Positions 32,944 to 41,133 of a DNA stretch of 42,877 bases are shown in pieces. The translations under genes and the position numbers were made by a program. The stretch's first letter is position 1, and each line of letters opens with the position of its first letter. The notes beneath the pieces are model-generated. The model was not told the origin of the DNA and searched no databases. It saw only the letters and a program-made list of their open reading frames with translations. This stretch comes from Sphingomonadales bacterium (lineage in GTDB: Bacteria > Bacteroidota > Bacteroidia > UBA7662), in NCBI GenBank assembly GCA_016872215.1, contig VHAX01000019.1, forward strand, positions 1-42,877. Direction: 5' to 3'.

Positions 32944-33378
32944 TCAGTCCCGATCCTGACAGAGCTCCGTGAGCACCCCAGATACGCCACGGGGATGGAT
33001 GAAACAAACCCATTTGCCATCGGCGCCTGGATTAGGCTCATCGCTCAAGAGCTGAAATCCCTCCTGTTTCAATCGGTGCATTTCCGACCGAATATCCGCC
33101 ACCGCATAGGCCACATGGTGCATCCCTTCACCCCGCCTTTCCAAGAACAGGGCAATGGGACCGTCCGACCCTCGACTTTCAAGCAGCTCTATTTTGTTGG
33201 GGCCACACAACAGGAAGGCGGTTTCCACACCCTCACGCTCCACCATTTCCCTCTTATACACCCGTCCACCCATCAGACGCTCGTAGCGGGGAATGGCTTC
33301 CTCCAAACTGCGCACTGCAATCCCTATGTGTTCGATTTTCGTGAAATAGGGTGATGCGTGGTCGCTCATAAATTCCAT
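32944..33378 (-). CDS. mce: Methylmalonyl-CoA epimerase
   Basis: Interconverts (R)- and (S)-methylmalonyl-CoA in the propionate/succinate pathway. 144 residues with the vicinal-oxygen-chelate fold: IEHIGIAVRSLEEAIPRYE at the N-terminus, KIELLES, MHHVAYAVADI and a C-terminal FIHPRGVSGVLTELCQ. Candidate metal ligands are His17, His88 and Glu138, in the positions used by MCE. ATG 33378 or 33369 (MSDHASP) could start it. The methylmalonyl-CoA mutase genes are not in the window. It is last in a minus-strand run 21 bases behind the secreted protein gene. Confidence 0.92.
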   Translation of the reverse strand: MEFMSDHASPYFTKIEHIGIAVRSLEEAIPRYERLMGGRVYKREMVEREGVETAFLLCGPNKIELLESRGSDGPIALFLERRGEGMHHVAYAVADIRSEMHRLKQEGFQLLSDEPNPGADGKWVCFIHPRGVSGVLTELCQDRD

Positions 33379-33399
33379 CAGGAATCGGCCGTGATCGGA

Positions 33400-33936
33400 T
33401 CAGCGGGAACCTGAAGGCTCTGACTTCACCAGACGCCCGCGCAGAATCAAATCCCCTTTGGCGCCCTTCACCTCCCATTCCACCATGGCGCCGAATCCTG
33501 ATGTTTGTCCCCACTCTTGTCCCTGCACCGAACGAATCAGGCGATTCCACGGTGCTGGAATTGATTCTGTAGCCCATCCCTCCAGAGTAGCACCGCCATT
33601 GAGGCCTTGGCTCACACTCCTGCAGGCGAACCCGCCTACGATTTTAACCTCTGTACCGTACTTCATCTGTGTAGCCAGATCCAATTCGGGAAGGGGCACT
33701 TCAACAGCAGGACCGCCGTCGACCCGAACGTCGAGGGTACCCGCGATTCCGCTTATATACTGAATGGTAACGGCCTCCTTGCGCTCAATTGTAACCTTAT
33801 TTTCTTCCACTGTGATGGTGACAGGGGTCTTCACCCCACCCATTTCCTGTTCATACAGCAAAGTGCCGCGATACGACTGCGCCCATGTGGCGGTCCACAA
33901 AAACAAGCCCAACAATAAGAGAATTATGCTTTTCAT
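33400..33936 (-). CDS. Secreted protein of unknown function
   Basis: 178 residues with a clear signal peptide (SIILLLLGLFLWTATWAQ). The mature part is beta-rich: YRGTLLYEQEMGGVKTPVTITVEENKVTIERK, then GGFACRSVSQ with a lone Cys, and a polar C-terminus. The pattern of a strand-rich domain starting soon after the signal, with EQEM and VTIxxxxNKVxIE, is reminiscent of small DUF4412-like envelope proteins, but I cannot assign it. It probably sits in the periplasm. Gap to the HAD gene is 17 bases and to mce 21 bases, so it is likely co-transcribed with both. Confidence 0.65.
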   Translation of the reverse strand: MKSIILLLLGLFLWTATWAQSYRGTLLYEQEMGGVKTPVTITVEENKVTIERKEAVTIQYISGIAGTLDVRVDGGPAVEVPLPELDLATQMKYGTEVKIVGGFACRSVSQGLNGGATLEGWATESIPAPWNRLIRSVQGQEWGQTSGFGAMVEWEVKGAKGDLILRGRLVKSEPSGSR

Positions 33937-33953
33937 ACGAATGCTTTAAAAGG

Positions 33954-34604
33954 CTAAGATAATAAGGAAAGTTGATGAAAAGGCAAATCCAACCGGGCTT
34001 CCAGTTGAGGCCGCAGCGGCGCGTTGCAGGGATGCAATACAGCACCCATACCCAATTGGGCGGCGGCCCGAACATTCTGTGGGTTGTCGTCCACTAAAAG
34101 GGTCTCCTCGGCCCGCCATCCCTGAAGCTCCAGTACTCTGAAATAAATTTCAAGGGCGGGCTTCCGCAAGCCCAACCTCTGCGAATAATAAACCCCATCA
34201 AAATAATCCGTCAGTTCTCTTCCACCCGTTTGCTGCCGGAGCGACTCCTCGAAAGACTCCCTGTGCAACTCATTGGTATTGCTCAGCAGCGAGGTACGAA
34301 AAAAGCTACGCAGGCCTGAGGCCCATGACAGATCTTCGAGCGAAAACGCCCCCAAAATGGAGTTCCAGGCCTGTTCAATTTCTTGTTCCTCCACCTGATA
34401 ACCTAATAAGTAACGGATTTCCAGAAGAAACCGGGCGGTCGACAATCCTCCCTTTTCATACGCATGGTGTGCCTCGTCGAAGCGTTGGCGAAATAATACG
34501 GAATGCGACTCTGCGGGGTATGTGCTAAACAACCAGCGCTCGAAGCGATCGGTGTATACCGTAATAAACAGTCCGCCGAGATCGAACAGGACGTTTTTCA
34601 ACAC
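33954..34604 (-). CDS. HAD-superfamily hydrolase (subfamily IA-like)
   Basis: 216 residues from GTG 34604. Motif I is LFDLGGLFI right after the start (nucleophile Asp in FDLGG), motif II SLLSNTNELH, motif III lysine in GLRKPALEIY and motif IV LLVDDNPQNVRAAAQLG. The DLGG variant of motif I occurs in YihX-like phosphatases acting on sugar phosphates; substrate is unknown. No ATG lies near the N-terminus: the frame continues upstream to TTG 34634, but GTG 34604 or TTG 34601 gives the normal spacing before motif I. It precedes the secreted protein gene by 17 bases. Confidence 0.85.
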   Translation of the reverse strand: MLKNVLFDLGGLFITVYTDRFERWLFSTYPAESHSVLFRQRFDEAHHAYEKGGLSTARFLLEIRYLLGYQVEEQEIEQAWNSILGAFSLEDLSWASGLRSFFRTSLLSNTNELHRESFEESLRQQTGGRELTDYFDGVYYSQRLGLRKPALEIYFRVLELQGWRAEETLLVDDNPQNVRAAAQLGMGAVLHPCNAPLRPQLEARLDLPFHQLSLLS

Positions 34605-34691
34605 GCGTGAATCGACATTACACCGCGAATTCAAAATCTTAAAATCTAATAAGGCCCCAAACCGGCAGATTCGAATGCCCTCAGAACTGAG

Positions 34692-36377
34692 TTATCGAAT
34701 GGCGGCCTGGAAGTAGTCTTTATCCCAGTGCTTCACAAACTCTGCATCCTTGCGGGCCTTGTCTCTATACAATCCACTCGATGAAACCGCACGAGTCAGA
34801 CTTGTAGTCATCATTTCGCGGTTGTCCATCCGAGCACCCAAAATAGCCCTCAGGTAATAATAAGCGGCATCCTTCTCGGATATCTTATCCAATGCGACCG
34901 ATGCCCCCGCGTAGTTCTCCGATAGGATCAACGCTAAAACCTTATTGTAGGAATCCTCTGAACGAGCCATACGATTACCTGCCGTTGCCCAGTCACCCAA
35001 AGGAATGGCACAAAGTCCTTGGTTGTAATCAACCTTAGCCCCTGCCCGCGCCGCCTGAGCAAATTGCGATGAAGCTGCCCGGTAATTTTTCTTTGAAGCG
35101 GCCAATACGCCCATATTGTTCAGCACTTCAGCAGAATTAGGCGAAAGATTGGACGCCTGATCCATCAGGCGGGCTGCCTCCTCCATATTGCCCTTACGGA
35201 TATTCCAGGCAGCCAGATTATTGTAACCCACATATGAATCGGGGAAATCAACAACAAGTTGATCCAGTTTCGTTTTTTCTGCGTCTTCCGGACTCATAGC
35301 TGCAAGCGCAACTTCGCGAGCCTTTTTCTCTGGATCGAAGTCCACGATATATTCAATTTGTGTTCTCCGGAGCGTGGGCAAAAATTTATCGGCCAACACT
35401 TTATAGGAGGTGCCCATTTTCTTAAGAGCTTTTTGCTTATCCGTATTGCTTCCAGAACCCTGAATAACCGACATCATTTTTGCGTTATCGAAAAGATCAC
35501 CCGACGAACGAATAGCAGAGGCTAAGGCCGTCCAGTCCTCTGTTTGGCTTTGCTGCTCATAAGGCAACTTTTCAACCAACCACTCACTTGCTTTTTGCTT
35601 CTTGTTCTTCGACTTACGCTCCAAAGTCTCCGACATCAATCCGGCTACACTTTCAGCACGCTGCTCAGCCAAAACATTATTCCTGTCGAGCCTGCCGTCG
35701 GGTGAGGCATATCCCTGAACCCGCACCCGACCCATGACCGGCCTCGACTTTAACTCACCCAAAAACGCTTGTACATCGCTTTTCCCAGACTCAGTTTTCT
35801 TGATATTCGATTTATTGATGTCGAAAAATACAGTGGCGTTCGCTGGAGGAATTGGCTTCGGCTTAGGTTCGGTTGCGCTGAGGGCCTTGAAATCCGGACG
35901 AAACAAATTTTGGGTGGTGATGGTTGCGCTGGCCACCTGCACATCCGGGAACTGCTTCGACTTTTTCTTTACATTAGCCTCGGCCCGAACAACTATTTTC
36001 GAATTTTCAAACTCGGATTTGTAGGGTAATGCATATCCTTTCGATTTGCGGATTCCATTTTCAAATGGCACAGTAACTCCTTTTTCCTTCGATTTTTCTC
36101 CCACATAATCAATTTGATCCAAAACAACTTCACCCGAAGGTGAAACCACAACCAACTTGGTTTTTAACATCCCTTTCTTATGGAAGAACTTGTTTGGAAT
36201 GCTTAACCTCGACTCCATTTGTACTGAATCCCCTTTGAGCACCCAAACGGCGGGAGACATTTTATATTCCAACATCTCAGGTTGCTCCAGCATCTTTATG
36301 GAACATGATGTCGCAGAAAAAATAAAAGCGGCTGAAAGGAAAGCTAATTTTTTACCTAACGGGGAATTCAAATTCAT
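34692..36377 (-). CDS. OmpA-domain/TPR lipoprotein
   Basis: 561 residues from ATG 36377. A signal peptide leads to a lipobox-like ATSC (Cys25), so the protein is probably anchored in the outer membrane facing the periplasm. Residues about 30-185 form two beta-rich segments of unknown type. Residues about 195-280 are an OmpA-like peptidoglycan-binding domain (NATVFFDINKSNIKKTESGK, VRVQGYASPDGRLDRNNVLAEQRAESVAGLM). The rest is helical with TPRs (YVGYNNLAAWNIRKGNMEEAARLMDQASNLSPNSAEVLNNMGVLAASKKNYRAASSQFAQAA). The order OmpA then TPR is the reverse of PorE-type T9SS proteins, so it is not simply that component. A perfect -7 box lies 54 bases upstream. Confidence 0.82.
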   Translation of the reverse strand: MNLNSPLGKKLAFLSAAFIFSATSCSIKMLEQPEMLEYKMSPAVWVLKGDSVQMESRLSIPNKFFHKKGMLKTKLVVVSPSGEVVLDQIDYVGEKSKEKGVTVPFENGIRKSKGYALPYKSEFENSKIVVRAEANVKKKSKQFPDVQVASATITTQNLFRPDFKALSATEPKPKPIPPANATVFFDINKSNIKKTESGKSDVQAFLGELKSRPVMGRVRVQGYASPDGRLDRNNVLAEQRAESVAGLMSETLERKSKNKKQKASEWLVEKLPYEQQSQTEDWTALASAIRSSGDLFDNAKMMSVIQGSGSNTDKQKALKKMGTSYKVLADKFLPTLRRTQIEYIVDFDPEKKAREVALAAMSPEDAEKTKLDQLVVDFPDSYVGYNNLAAWNIRKGNMEEAARLMDQASNLSPNSAEVLNNMGVLAASKKNYRAASSQFAQAARAGAKVDYNQGLCAIPLGDWATAGNRMARSEDSYNKVLALILSENYAGASVALDKISEKDAAYYYLRAILGARMDNREMMTTSLTRAVSSSGLYRDKARKDAEFVKHWDKDYFQAAIR

Positions 36378-36431
36378 GGGATTATTAATTATGTGGGAAC
36401 TAAAAAAGAAAAGCCTCGGGCAATAAAAGCG

Positions 36432-36439
36432 CAAATATA
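36432..36439 (-). promoter_or_regulatory. -7 box of the OmpA/TPR lipoprotein gene
   Basis: The minus strand reads TATATTTG, a perfect match, 54 bases before ATG 36377. It excludes most of the longer upstream frame as coding. Confidence 0.55.
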
Positions 36440-36495
36440 GACGCGAAAATTGTCGGGGCATCTCATGTGGGCCTTGAACACACGTGAAAAATAAT

Positions 36496-36984
36496 TCAAT
36501 ACAGCTTTTGAGCAAGCATCCTCAGTACGGTTTCCGTCGCTTCCACACCCTTATGACCAATGGAACCCCCAACCCTGTCGCGCGCCTGAGCCTCGGTCAA
36601 CACGGTTAGAACCCCAAAAGCCACAGGCACACCGGTCGAAAGACCCACCTGCATCAATCCAGTGGAAACGGCCTGACTGATGTATTCAAAATGTGGGGTT
36701 TCTCCTTTGATCAGGCAACCCAAGGCCACCACAGCATCCACGCCCTTGTCTTCTATGAGCCAACGGGCGCCCAATGGGAGTTCGAAACTGCCCGGGACTA
36801 CCATTTCAATCAGTTGCTCGCCCGTAAAGCCATGCTCCAGCCACACACGGCGGGCACCGGCTGCTAGTTCATCGGTAATTTCGCTGTTCCATTCCGCCTT
36901 AACCAGGCCGAGCTTGAGGGTCGATAATTGTTGGGCGGTGAAACTGAGTTCCCTCCTTCCCCCTATACCGGAACTACCCGACAT
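36496..36984 (-). CDS. ribH: 6,7-dimethyl-8-ribityllumazine synthase
   Basis: Condenses 5-amino-6-ribitylaminouracil with 3,4-dihydroxybutanone 4-phosphate in riboflavin synthesis, as a large cytosolic capsid-like assembly. 162 residues with the family signatures VVPGSFELPLGA, ALGCLIKGETPHFEYI (catalytic His98) and FGVLTVLTEAQARDRVGG followed by GHKGVEATE. In most homologues the segment after FGVLT is less Leu-rich (TTDxxEQA), a mild variation here. The ATG overlaps the stop of the upstream TPR gene by one base (TAATG), a classic translational coupling. No other rib genes are adjacent. Confidence 0.96.
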   Translation of the reverse strand: MSGSSGIGGRRELSFTAQQLSTLKLGLVKAEWNSEITDELAAGARRVWLEHGFTGEQLIEMVVPGSFELPLGARWLIEDKGVDAVVALGCLIKGETPHFEYISQAVSTGLMQVGLSTGVPVAFGVLTVLTEAQARDRVGGSIGHKGVEATETVLRMLAQKLY

Positions 36985-37688
36985 TATATCCCGCGGGCCT
37001 TTATACGGGCAATATACTTCTCTGCGCCCGAACCCTCAGTACTTGAGGGATACTCTTGCTGCAGACGCTCATACAACTCCAGGGCCTTCTTATAGTTGCC
37101 CAGACTCTCCGTCAATTCGGCGGCCCTCGCAAGATAGATTGGGGAGGTAAACTCGTTTTTGTAGTCACCCGCCACATTCAAATACAACTCCACGGCTTTC
37201 TCCTTTTCACCCTTCTCCAAATAGGCATCGGCCGTGGCGCCTTTAGCGACACTCATCAACAACACATCGTCGGAGGAAAACTTCTCGAGCCAGTGAATGG
37301 CCTCATCATATGCACCCTGCCTCAAATAGGACACCCCTAAGTAATAGCGTGCCAATCGACCCGCATCGGTCCAGGAATAGTCCGATTCAATCTCCAGAAA
37401 ACCGGGGAAATTGCCATCTCCGTTGATGGCCTTTGAGATGGAATCGTTCTCAAAATAACGCTCGGCCATATACATCATGTTCTGAGCCTCCTCCTGTCGG
37501 TTGGGGAGAAATACTCCAAATACCGCATATGCTGTTCCCGTCAACACCAATAGTATGATGCCAGATAGTATGAACTTACTCCGGTTGGCTTGAAAAAAAA
37601 TGGTGGTTTTGCTCAAGGTCTCTTGTACATCCAGGTTTTCCAATCCAAAATCGAGTGGATTGCCTCTGTCTTTGTTTGGATTTGACAT
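36984..37688 (-). CDS. Membrane-anchored tetratricopeptide protein
   Basis: 234 residues. A cytoplasmic N-terminus (about 1-38, polar) precedes one transmembrane helix (about 39-59, FILSGIILLVLTGTAYAVFGVFL) and a TPR-rich extracytoplasmic domain (ARYYLGVSYLRQGAYDEAIHWLEKF, AKGATADAYLEKGEKEKAVELYLNVA, YKKALELYERLQQEYP). It resembles YfgM-type (TPR_21) proteins that associate with SecYEG and periplasmic chaperones. The placement next to ribH and near recF is a common Bacteroidota arrangement. It starts 60 bases after pdhA and overlaps ribH by one base, so it probably shares the pdhA promoter. Confidence 0.85.
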   Translation of the reverse strand: MSNPNKDRGNPLDFGLENLDVQETLSKTTIFFQANRSKFILSGIILLVLTGTAYAVFGVFLPNRQEEAQNMMYMAERYFENDSISKAINGDGNFPGFLEIESDYSWTDAGRLARYYLGVSYLRQGAYDEAIHWLEKFSSDDVLLMSVAKGATADAYLEKGEKEKAVELYLNVAGDYKNEFTSPIYLARAAELTESLGNYKKALELYERLQQEYPSSTEGSGAEKYIARIKARGI

Positions 37689-37748
37689 AATGGTAAAATC
37701 GAAGGTTTTTTGAATGTGATTGAAGGGATGTGGCTGCTCAGCCAGGCG

Positions 37749-38744
37749 TTAGTTGGTTATGAAGGGATAATCGCTCTGCTGGTAGACATCGGTGAAGAGC
37801 TCTTTGGCTTCGGGCCAGGGTGATTGCTCAGCGAATTCTACTGCCTCGGCTACAGCTGTTTCGATGGCCGCGTCGATAGTATCCAGATCTGCCTCCTTGG
37901 CGTATTTCTTGGAAAGAATGGTGGCGCGCACCTCGGCGATGGGATCGCGACTTCTGTAATCCTCTACTTCTTCTTTGGTTCTGTACTTAGCGGGGTCACT
38001 CATGGAGTGGCCGCGGTATCGGTAGGTGCGTATTTCCAGGAGGGTGGGGCCCTCGCCACGGCGTGCGCGGTCTACCGCCTCCTGCATGGCCTCATGTACA
38101 GCCTCACAACTCATGCCGTCGACCCATTTGGAGGGCATATCGTAGGCGCTACCCATTTTGTAGATGTTGAGCAGATTTGTGGTCCGCTCCAATGAGGTAC
38201 CCATGGCGTAGAAGTTGTTTTCCACCACGAATATGACGGGTAGTTTCCACAACATGGCCATGTTGAAGGTCTCATGAAGGGCGCCCTGGCGAACTGCACC
38301 GTCGCCCATATAGCACACATTCACCGCATCGGTGCCCTTATACTGCTCAGCGAGGGCGATGCCTGCACCCAGCGGAATTTGTCCACCCACGATTCCGTGG
38401 CCCCCAAAATTTTTGAACTGCTTACTGAACATATGCATCGAACCTCCCTTTCCCTTGGAACAGCCCGTGATTTTGCCATACAACTCAGCCATAACAGATC
38501 CGGGTGATAATCCACACGCCAAGGCATGGCCGTGGTCGCGGTAAGCCGTGATCACTGAATCATCGCTGCGAATGACTGAATAGGTACCGGCCACCACTGC
38601 TTCTTGTCCGATATAAAGATGACAAAATCCCTTGATTTTTTGTTGACCATATAACTGTGCGCACTTCTCCTCGAAGCGACGAATCAATTGCATTTGTTCG
38701 TACCAACGAAGGTAGGTTTCTTTCGATAATTTTGTCCGAGGCAT
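37749..38744 (-). CDS. pdhA: Pyruvate dehydrogenase E1 component, alpha subunit
   Basis: Thiamine-diphosphate-dependent decarboxylation of pyruvate as alpha partner of the E1 heterotetramer. 331 residues from ATG 38744. KGFCHLYIGQEAVVAG, YRDHGHALACG and KGGSMHMFSK open the fold. The ThDP-binding motif runs MGDGAVRQG (G147-D148-G149) to ENN (about 175). YRYRGHSMSDPAKYRTKEE (about 241-259) is the regulatory loop of E1 alpha. The beta and E2 genes are not adjacent. The frame extends 72 codons upstream, but those would span the -7 promoter box and the recF start region, so ATG 38744 is chosen. Confidence 0.94.
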   Translation of the reverse strand: MPRTKLSKETYLRWYEQMQLIRRFEEKCAQLYGQQKIKGFCHLYIGQEAVVAGTYSVIRSDDSVITAYRDHGHALACGLSPGSVMAELYGKITGCSKGKGGSMHMFSKQFKNFGGHGIVGGQIPLGAGIALAEQYKGTDAVNVCYMGDGAVRQGALHETFNMAMLWKLPVIFVVENNFYAMGTSLERTTNLLNIYKMGSAYDMPSKWVDGMSCEAVHEAMQEAVDRARRGEGPTLLEIRTYRYRGHSMSDPAKYRTKEEVEDYRSRDPIAEVRATILSKKYAKEADLDTIDAAIETAVAEAVEFAEQSPWPEAKELFTDVYQQSDYPFITN

Positions 38745-38778
38745 GCTTGCAACCAATGATGAAGGGTGAAACAGGGCG

Positions 38779-38786
38779 CAAATATA
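38779..38786 (-). promoter_or_regulatory. -7 box of the pdhA unit
   Basis: The minus strand reads TATATTTG, a perfect match, 34 bases before the pdhA ATG, inside the 84-base divergent gap to recF. Confidence 0.55.
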
Positions 38787-38828
38787 CATGGCTTTTCGAT
38801 TTAAACGAATGAGAACACACTGGACAGC

Positions 38829-40046
38829 ATGAAATTGCAACAGTTGACCCTGGCCAACTTTAGGTTGACCGAACAGGCCTCGTATGAGTTTAGATCTAAA
38901 CTGACCGCCATTACCGGTGCAAACGGGCGGGGAAAAACGAACCTGATCGATGCAGTTCACTACCTATGCCTTGCGCGAAGCTATTTTCACCCACACGACG
39001 AGCGGTTGATGCGGTTTGGCGCGTCGTATTTGTGGGTCGACGGACAATTTGACCGGGCTGGCCAAACATTCAGGATCCACGGCGCATGGCGACCAGGCGA
39101 AAAGGGGTTTCGATGCGACGGCAAGGCCTATGGCCGCCTGTCGGACCATGTGGGCCGGTTTCCGGCGGTGATGATCGCACCAATCGACATCAACCTCATC
39201 CACGAGGGTGGCGAGCAAAGGCGCAGACTTATGGATCTCACACTCTCCCAGGAAGACCCCAATTACCTCGAGGATCTGAGTCGCTACAACCGGCTGTTGC
39301 GACAAAAACAAGCGGTTCTGCGCGGCTGGCAGACAACGGGTAGGGGCGACAAGCATTTGCTGCGGGTACTCACCGACCAGATGCACCCCCTGAATCTGTG
39401 CATCAGCCGCCGGCGCCGGCAGTGGACCGCGCAAATGACCACTTTGTTTGCCGACAATTACCGGCACATTTCGGGTGGACATGAAGTTCCCTCCCTCGAA
39501 TACCGGCCTGGATGGCCGCTCGAAGCTGAACAAACGGCATCTGCCAGCACCTCAGAAATTAGTGCCGCTCTTGGAATATCCAATAGCCATAAAGACGCAA
39601 ATCTGCCTCAGAACGAAGAAGGTATAGTTCAACCCGGTATTAACAAAACATACAACGACGACGAAGCGCCGGAACCCATCAAAATGGAGCAGATGCTGCA
39701 ACAAGAAAAAAGCAGCGGTCGCTGTCTGTGGGGGATCCACCGCGACGACCTGCAGTTTTGTCTGGATGGTCATCCCCTAAGGCCCCATGCGTCGCAGGGT
39801 CAACAAAAAACATACGTCATCAGCCTAAAACTGGCTCAAGCCGAGCTCATTCGACAGGCCACCGGCACGCAACCCATTCTCCTGCTCGATGATGTTTTTG
39901 AGAAACTCGATGAGCAGCGGGTTGCGGCCCTGCTCGACCGGGTTTCAGCCGAGCCCTACCACCAAATCCTGCTCACCCATACCGAACAGGATCGGGTGCG
40001 GGCGATGCTCAGCGGCAACATCGATGCGGATTACATAGCGCTGTAG
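38829..40046 (+). CDS. recF: DNA replication and repair protein RecF
   Basis: SMC-like ATPase that loads RecA at ssDNA gaps with RecO and RecR. 405 residues, about 40 longer than usual. Walker A is GANGRGKTN (30-38), the ABC signature ASQGQQKTYVISLKLAQAELI (from 321), and Walker B ILLLDDVFEKLDEQR. The D-loop and LLTHTE at the end fit. The extra length is a polar, low-complexity insert at about 231-282 (EAEQTASASTSE to NDDEAPEP) between YRPGW and the segment leading to GRCLWGIHRDDL. The family is much shorter there. Core motifs are intact, so it is expected to be active. Divergent from pdhA. Confidence 0.95.
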   Translation: MKLQQLTLANFRLTEQASYEFRSKLTAITGANGRGKTNLIDAVHYLCLARSYFHPHDERLMRFGASYLWVDGQFDRAGQTFRIHGAWRPGEKGFRCDGKAYGRLSDHVGRFPAVMIAPIDINLIHEGGEQRRRLMDLTLSQEDPNYLEDLSRYNRLLRQKQAVLRGWQTTGRGDKHLLRVLTDQMHPLNLCISRRRRQWTAQMTTLFADNYRHISGGHEVPSLEYRPGWPLEAEQTASASTSEISAALGISNSHKDANLPQNEEGIVQPGINKTYNDDEAPEPIKMEQMLQQEKSSGRCLWGIHRDDLQFCLDGHPLRPHASQGQQKTYVISLKLAQAELIRQATGTQPILLLDDVFEKLDEQRVAALLDRVSAEPYHQILLTHTEQDRVRAMLSGNIDADYIAL

Positions 40047-40120
40047 TCAGCATTCTTTACTTATCGCACGGCAAATGGCTGTTTTCATTTATTCCTGCGC
40101 GGGAGGGGTTTGAATTGGCC

Positions 40121-40128
40121 TATATTTG
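40121..40128 (+). promoter_or_regulatory. -7 box of the UDP-glucuronate decarboxylase gene
   Basis: TATATTTG is a perfect match 24 bases before ATG 40153. An in-frame TTG at 40126 lies inside this box, so it cannot be the start. Confidence 0.6.
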
Positions 40129-40152
40129 CACAACAAAATCGAAACTGGGGAT

Positions 40153-41133
40153 ATGCCAAGAATATTAATCACCGGAGCCGCAGGTTTTTTGGGTTCTCAT
40201 CTATCGGATCGGTTTATTCGTGAGGGATATCGGGTTGTGGGAATGGACAACCTCATTACAGGGGACCTGCGCAACATCGCGCACCTTATGAAGCAAAAGG
40301 AATTCGAGTTTTACCATCATGATGTGAGCAAGTTTGTGCATGTGGCGGGCCCGATAGATAAAATCCTGCACTTCGCATCACCTGCGAGTCCGATTGATTA
40401 CCTGAAAATCCCCATTCAAACCCTGAAGGTGGGCTCGCTGGGCACCCATAATTTGTTGGGACTAGCCCGTGAGAAAAAGGCGCGCATCTTGGTGGCCTCC
40501 ACTTCGGAGATCTACGGGGATCCGCTGGTACACCCCCAAAATGAGTCCTATTGGGGCAATGTGAACCCGGTTGGCCCGCGCGGGGTCTACGACGAGGCTA
40601 AACGCTTTCAGGAAGCCATCACCATGGCCTACCACACCTACCACGGCCTGGAAACCCGGATTGTACGCATATTCAATACTTATGGTCCACGTATGCGCCT
40701 AAACGATGGCCGGGCCCTTCCGGCCTTCATCGGACAGGCCCTCCGTGGTGAAGACATCACTGTTTTTGGCGATGGCTCACAAACCCGTTCATTCTGTTAT
40801 GTTGATGATCTGGTTGAGGGAATTTTCCGCCTGCTCAAGAGCGATTATACCGGACCGGTGAACATCGGCAACCCGGTGGAAATCACAATTCAGGAATTTG
40901 CCGAGGAAATCATTCGCCTCACCGGCACTTCCCAGAAAATCGTGTACAAGCCTCTTCCGGCTGATGATCCCAAACAGCGGAAACCCGACATCAGCTTAGC
41001 AAAAAAGCTGCTGAATTGGGAGCCGCGGGTGGATCGCGCGGAGGGACTGCGTATCACCTACGATTATTTCCGGTCGCTTCCGGAAGAGGAGCTTTATAAG
41101 GAGGCACATGGACGAACATTCGAGCGAAACTGA
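40153..41133 (+). CDS. UDP-glucuronate decarboxylase (UDP-xylose synthase)
   Basis: Converts UDP-glucuronate to UDP-xylose with tightly bound NAD+. 326 residues from ATG 40153. It is an extended SDR: GxxGxxG as GAAGFLG (8-14), active-site Tyr146/Lys150 in YDEAK, and Ser118 region [14 protein letters not shown]. The UXS hallmark [20 protein letters not shown] and the substrate loop [21 protein letters not shown] are present. The substrate is made by Ugd (31489-32805). The last 26 bases overlap the NusG-like gene, indicating co-translation. Only the decarboxylase domain is present, unlike ArnA. Confidence 0.95.
   Translation: MPRILITGAAGFLGSHLSDRFIREGYRVVGMDNLITGDLRNIAHLMKQKEFEFYHHDVSKFVHVAGPIDKILHFASPASPIDYLKIPIQTLKVGSLGTHNLLGLAREKKARILVASTSEIYGDPLVHPQNESYWGNVNPVGPRGVYDEAKRFQEAITMAYHTYHGLETRIVRIFNTYGPRMRLNDGRALPAFIGQALRGEDITVFGDGSQTRSFCYVDDLVEGIFRLLKSDYTGPVNIGNPVEITIQEFAEEIIRLTGTSQKIVYKPLPADDPKQRKPDISLAKKLLNWEPRVDRAEGLRITYDYFRSLPEEELYKEAHGRTFERN

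Noticed and set aside
34692-36377. PorE-type T9SS component
   Set aside because: It has OmpA and TPR parts, but in reverse order and without the WD40/carboxypeptidase-regulatory domains expected of PorE.
38745-38960. 72-codon N-terminal extension of pdhA
   Set aside because: It would cover the pdhA -7 box and the recF start, and has no similarity to E1 alpha N-termini.
40126-40152. TTG at 40126 as start of the UDP-glucuronate decarboxylase
   Set aside because: It lies inside the -7 promoter box; ATG 40153 begins the conserved [14 protein letters not shown].
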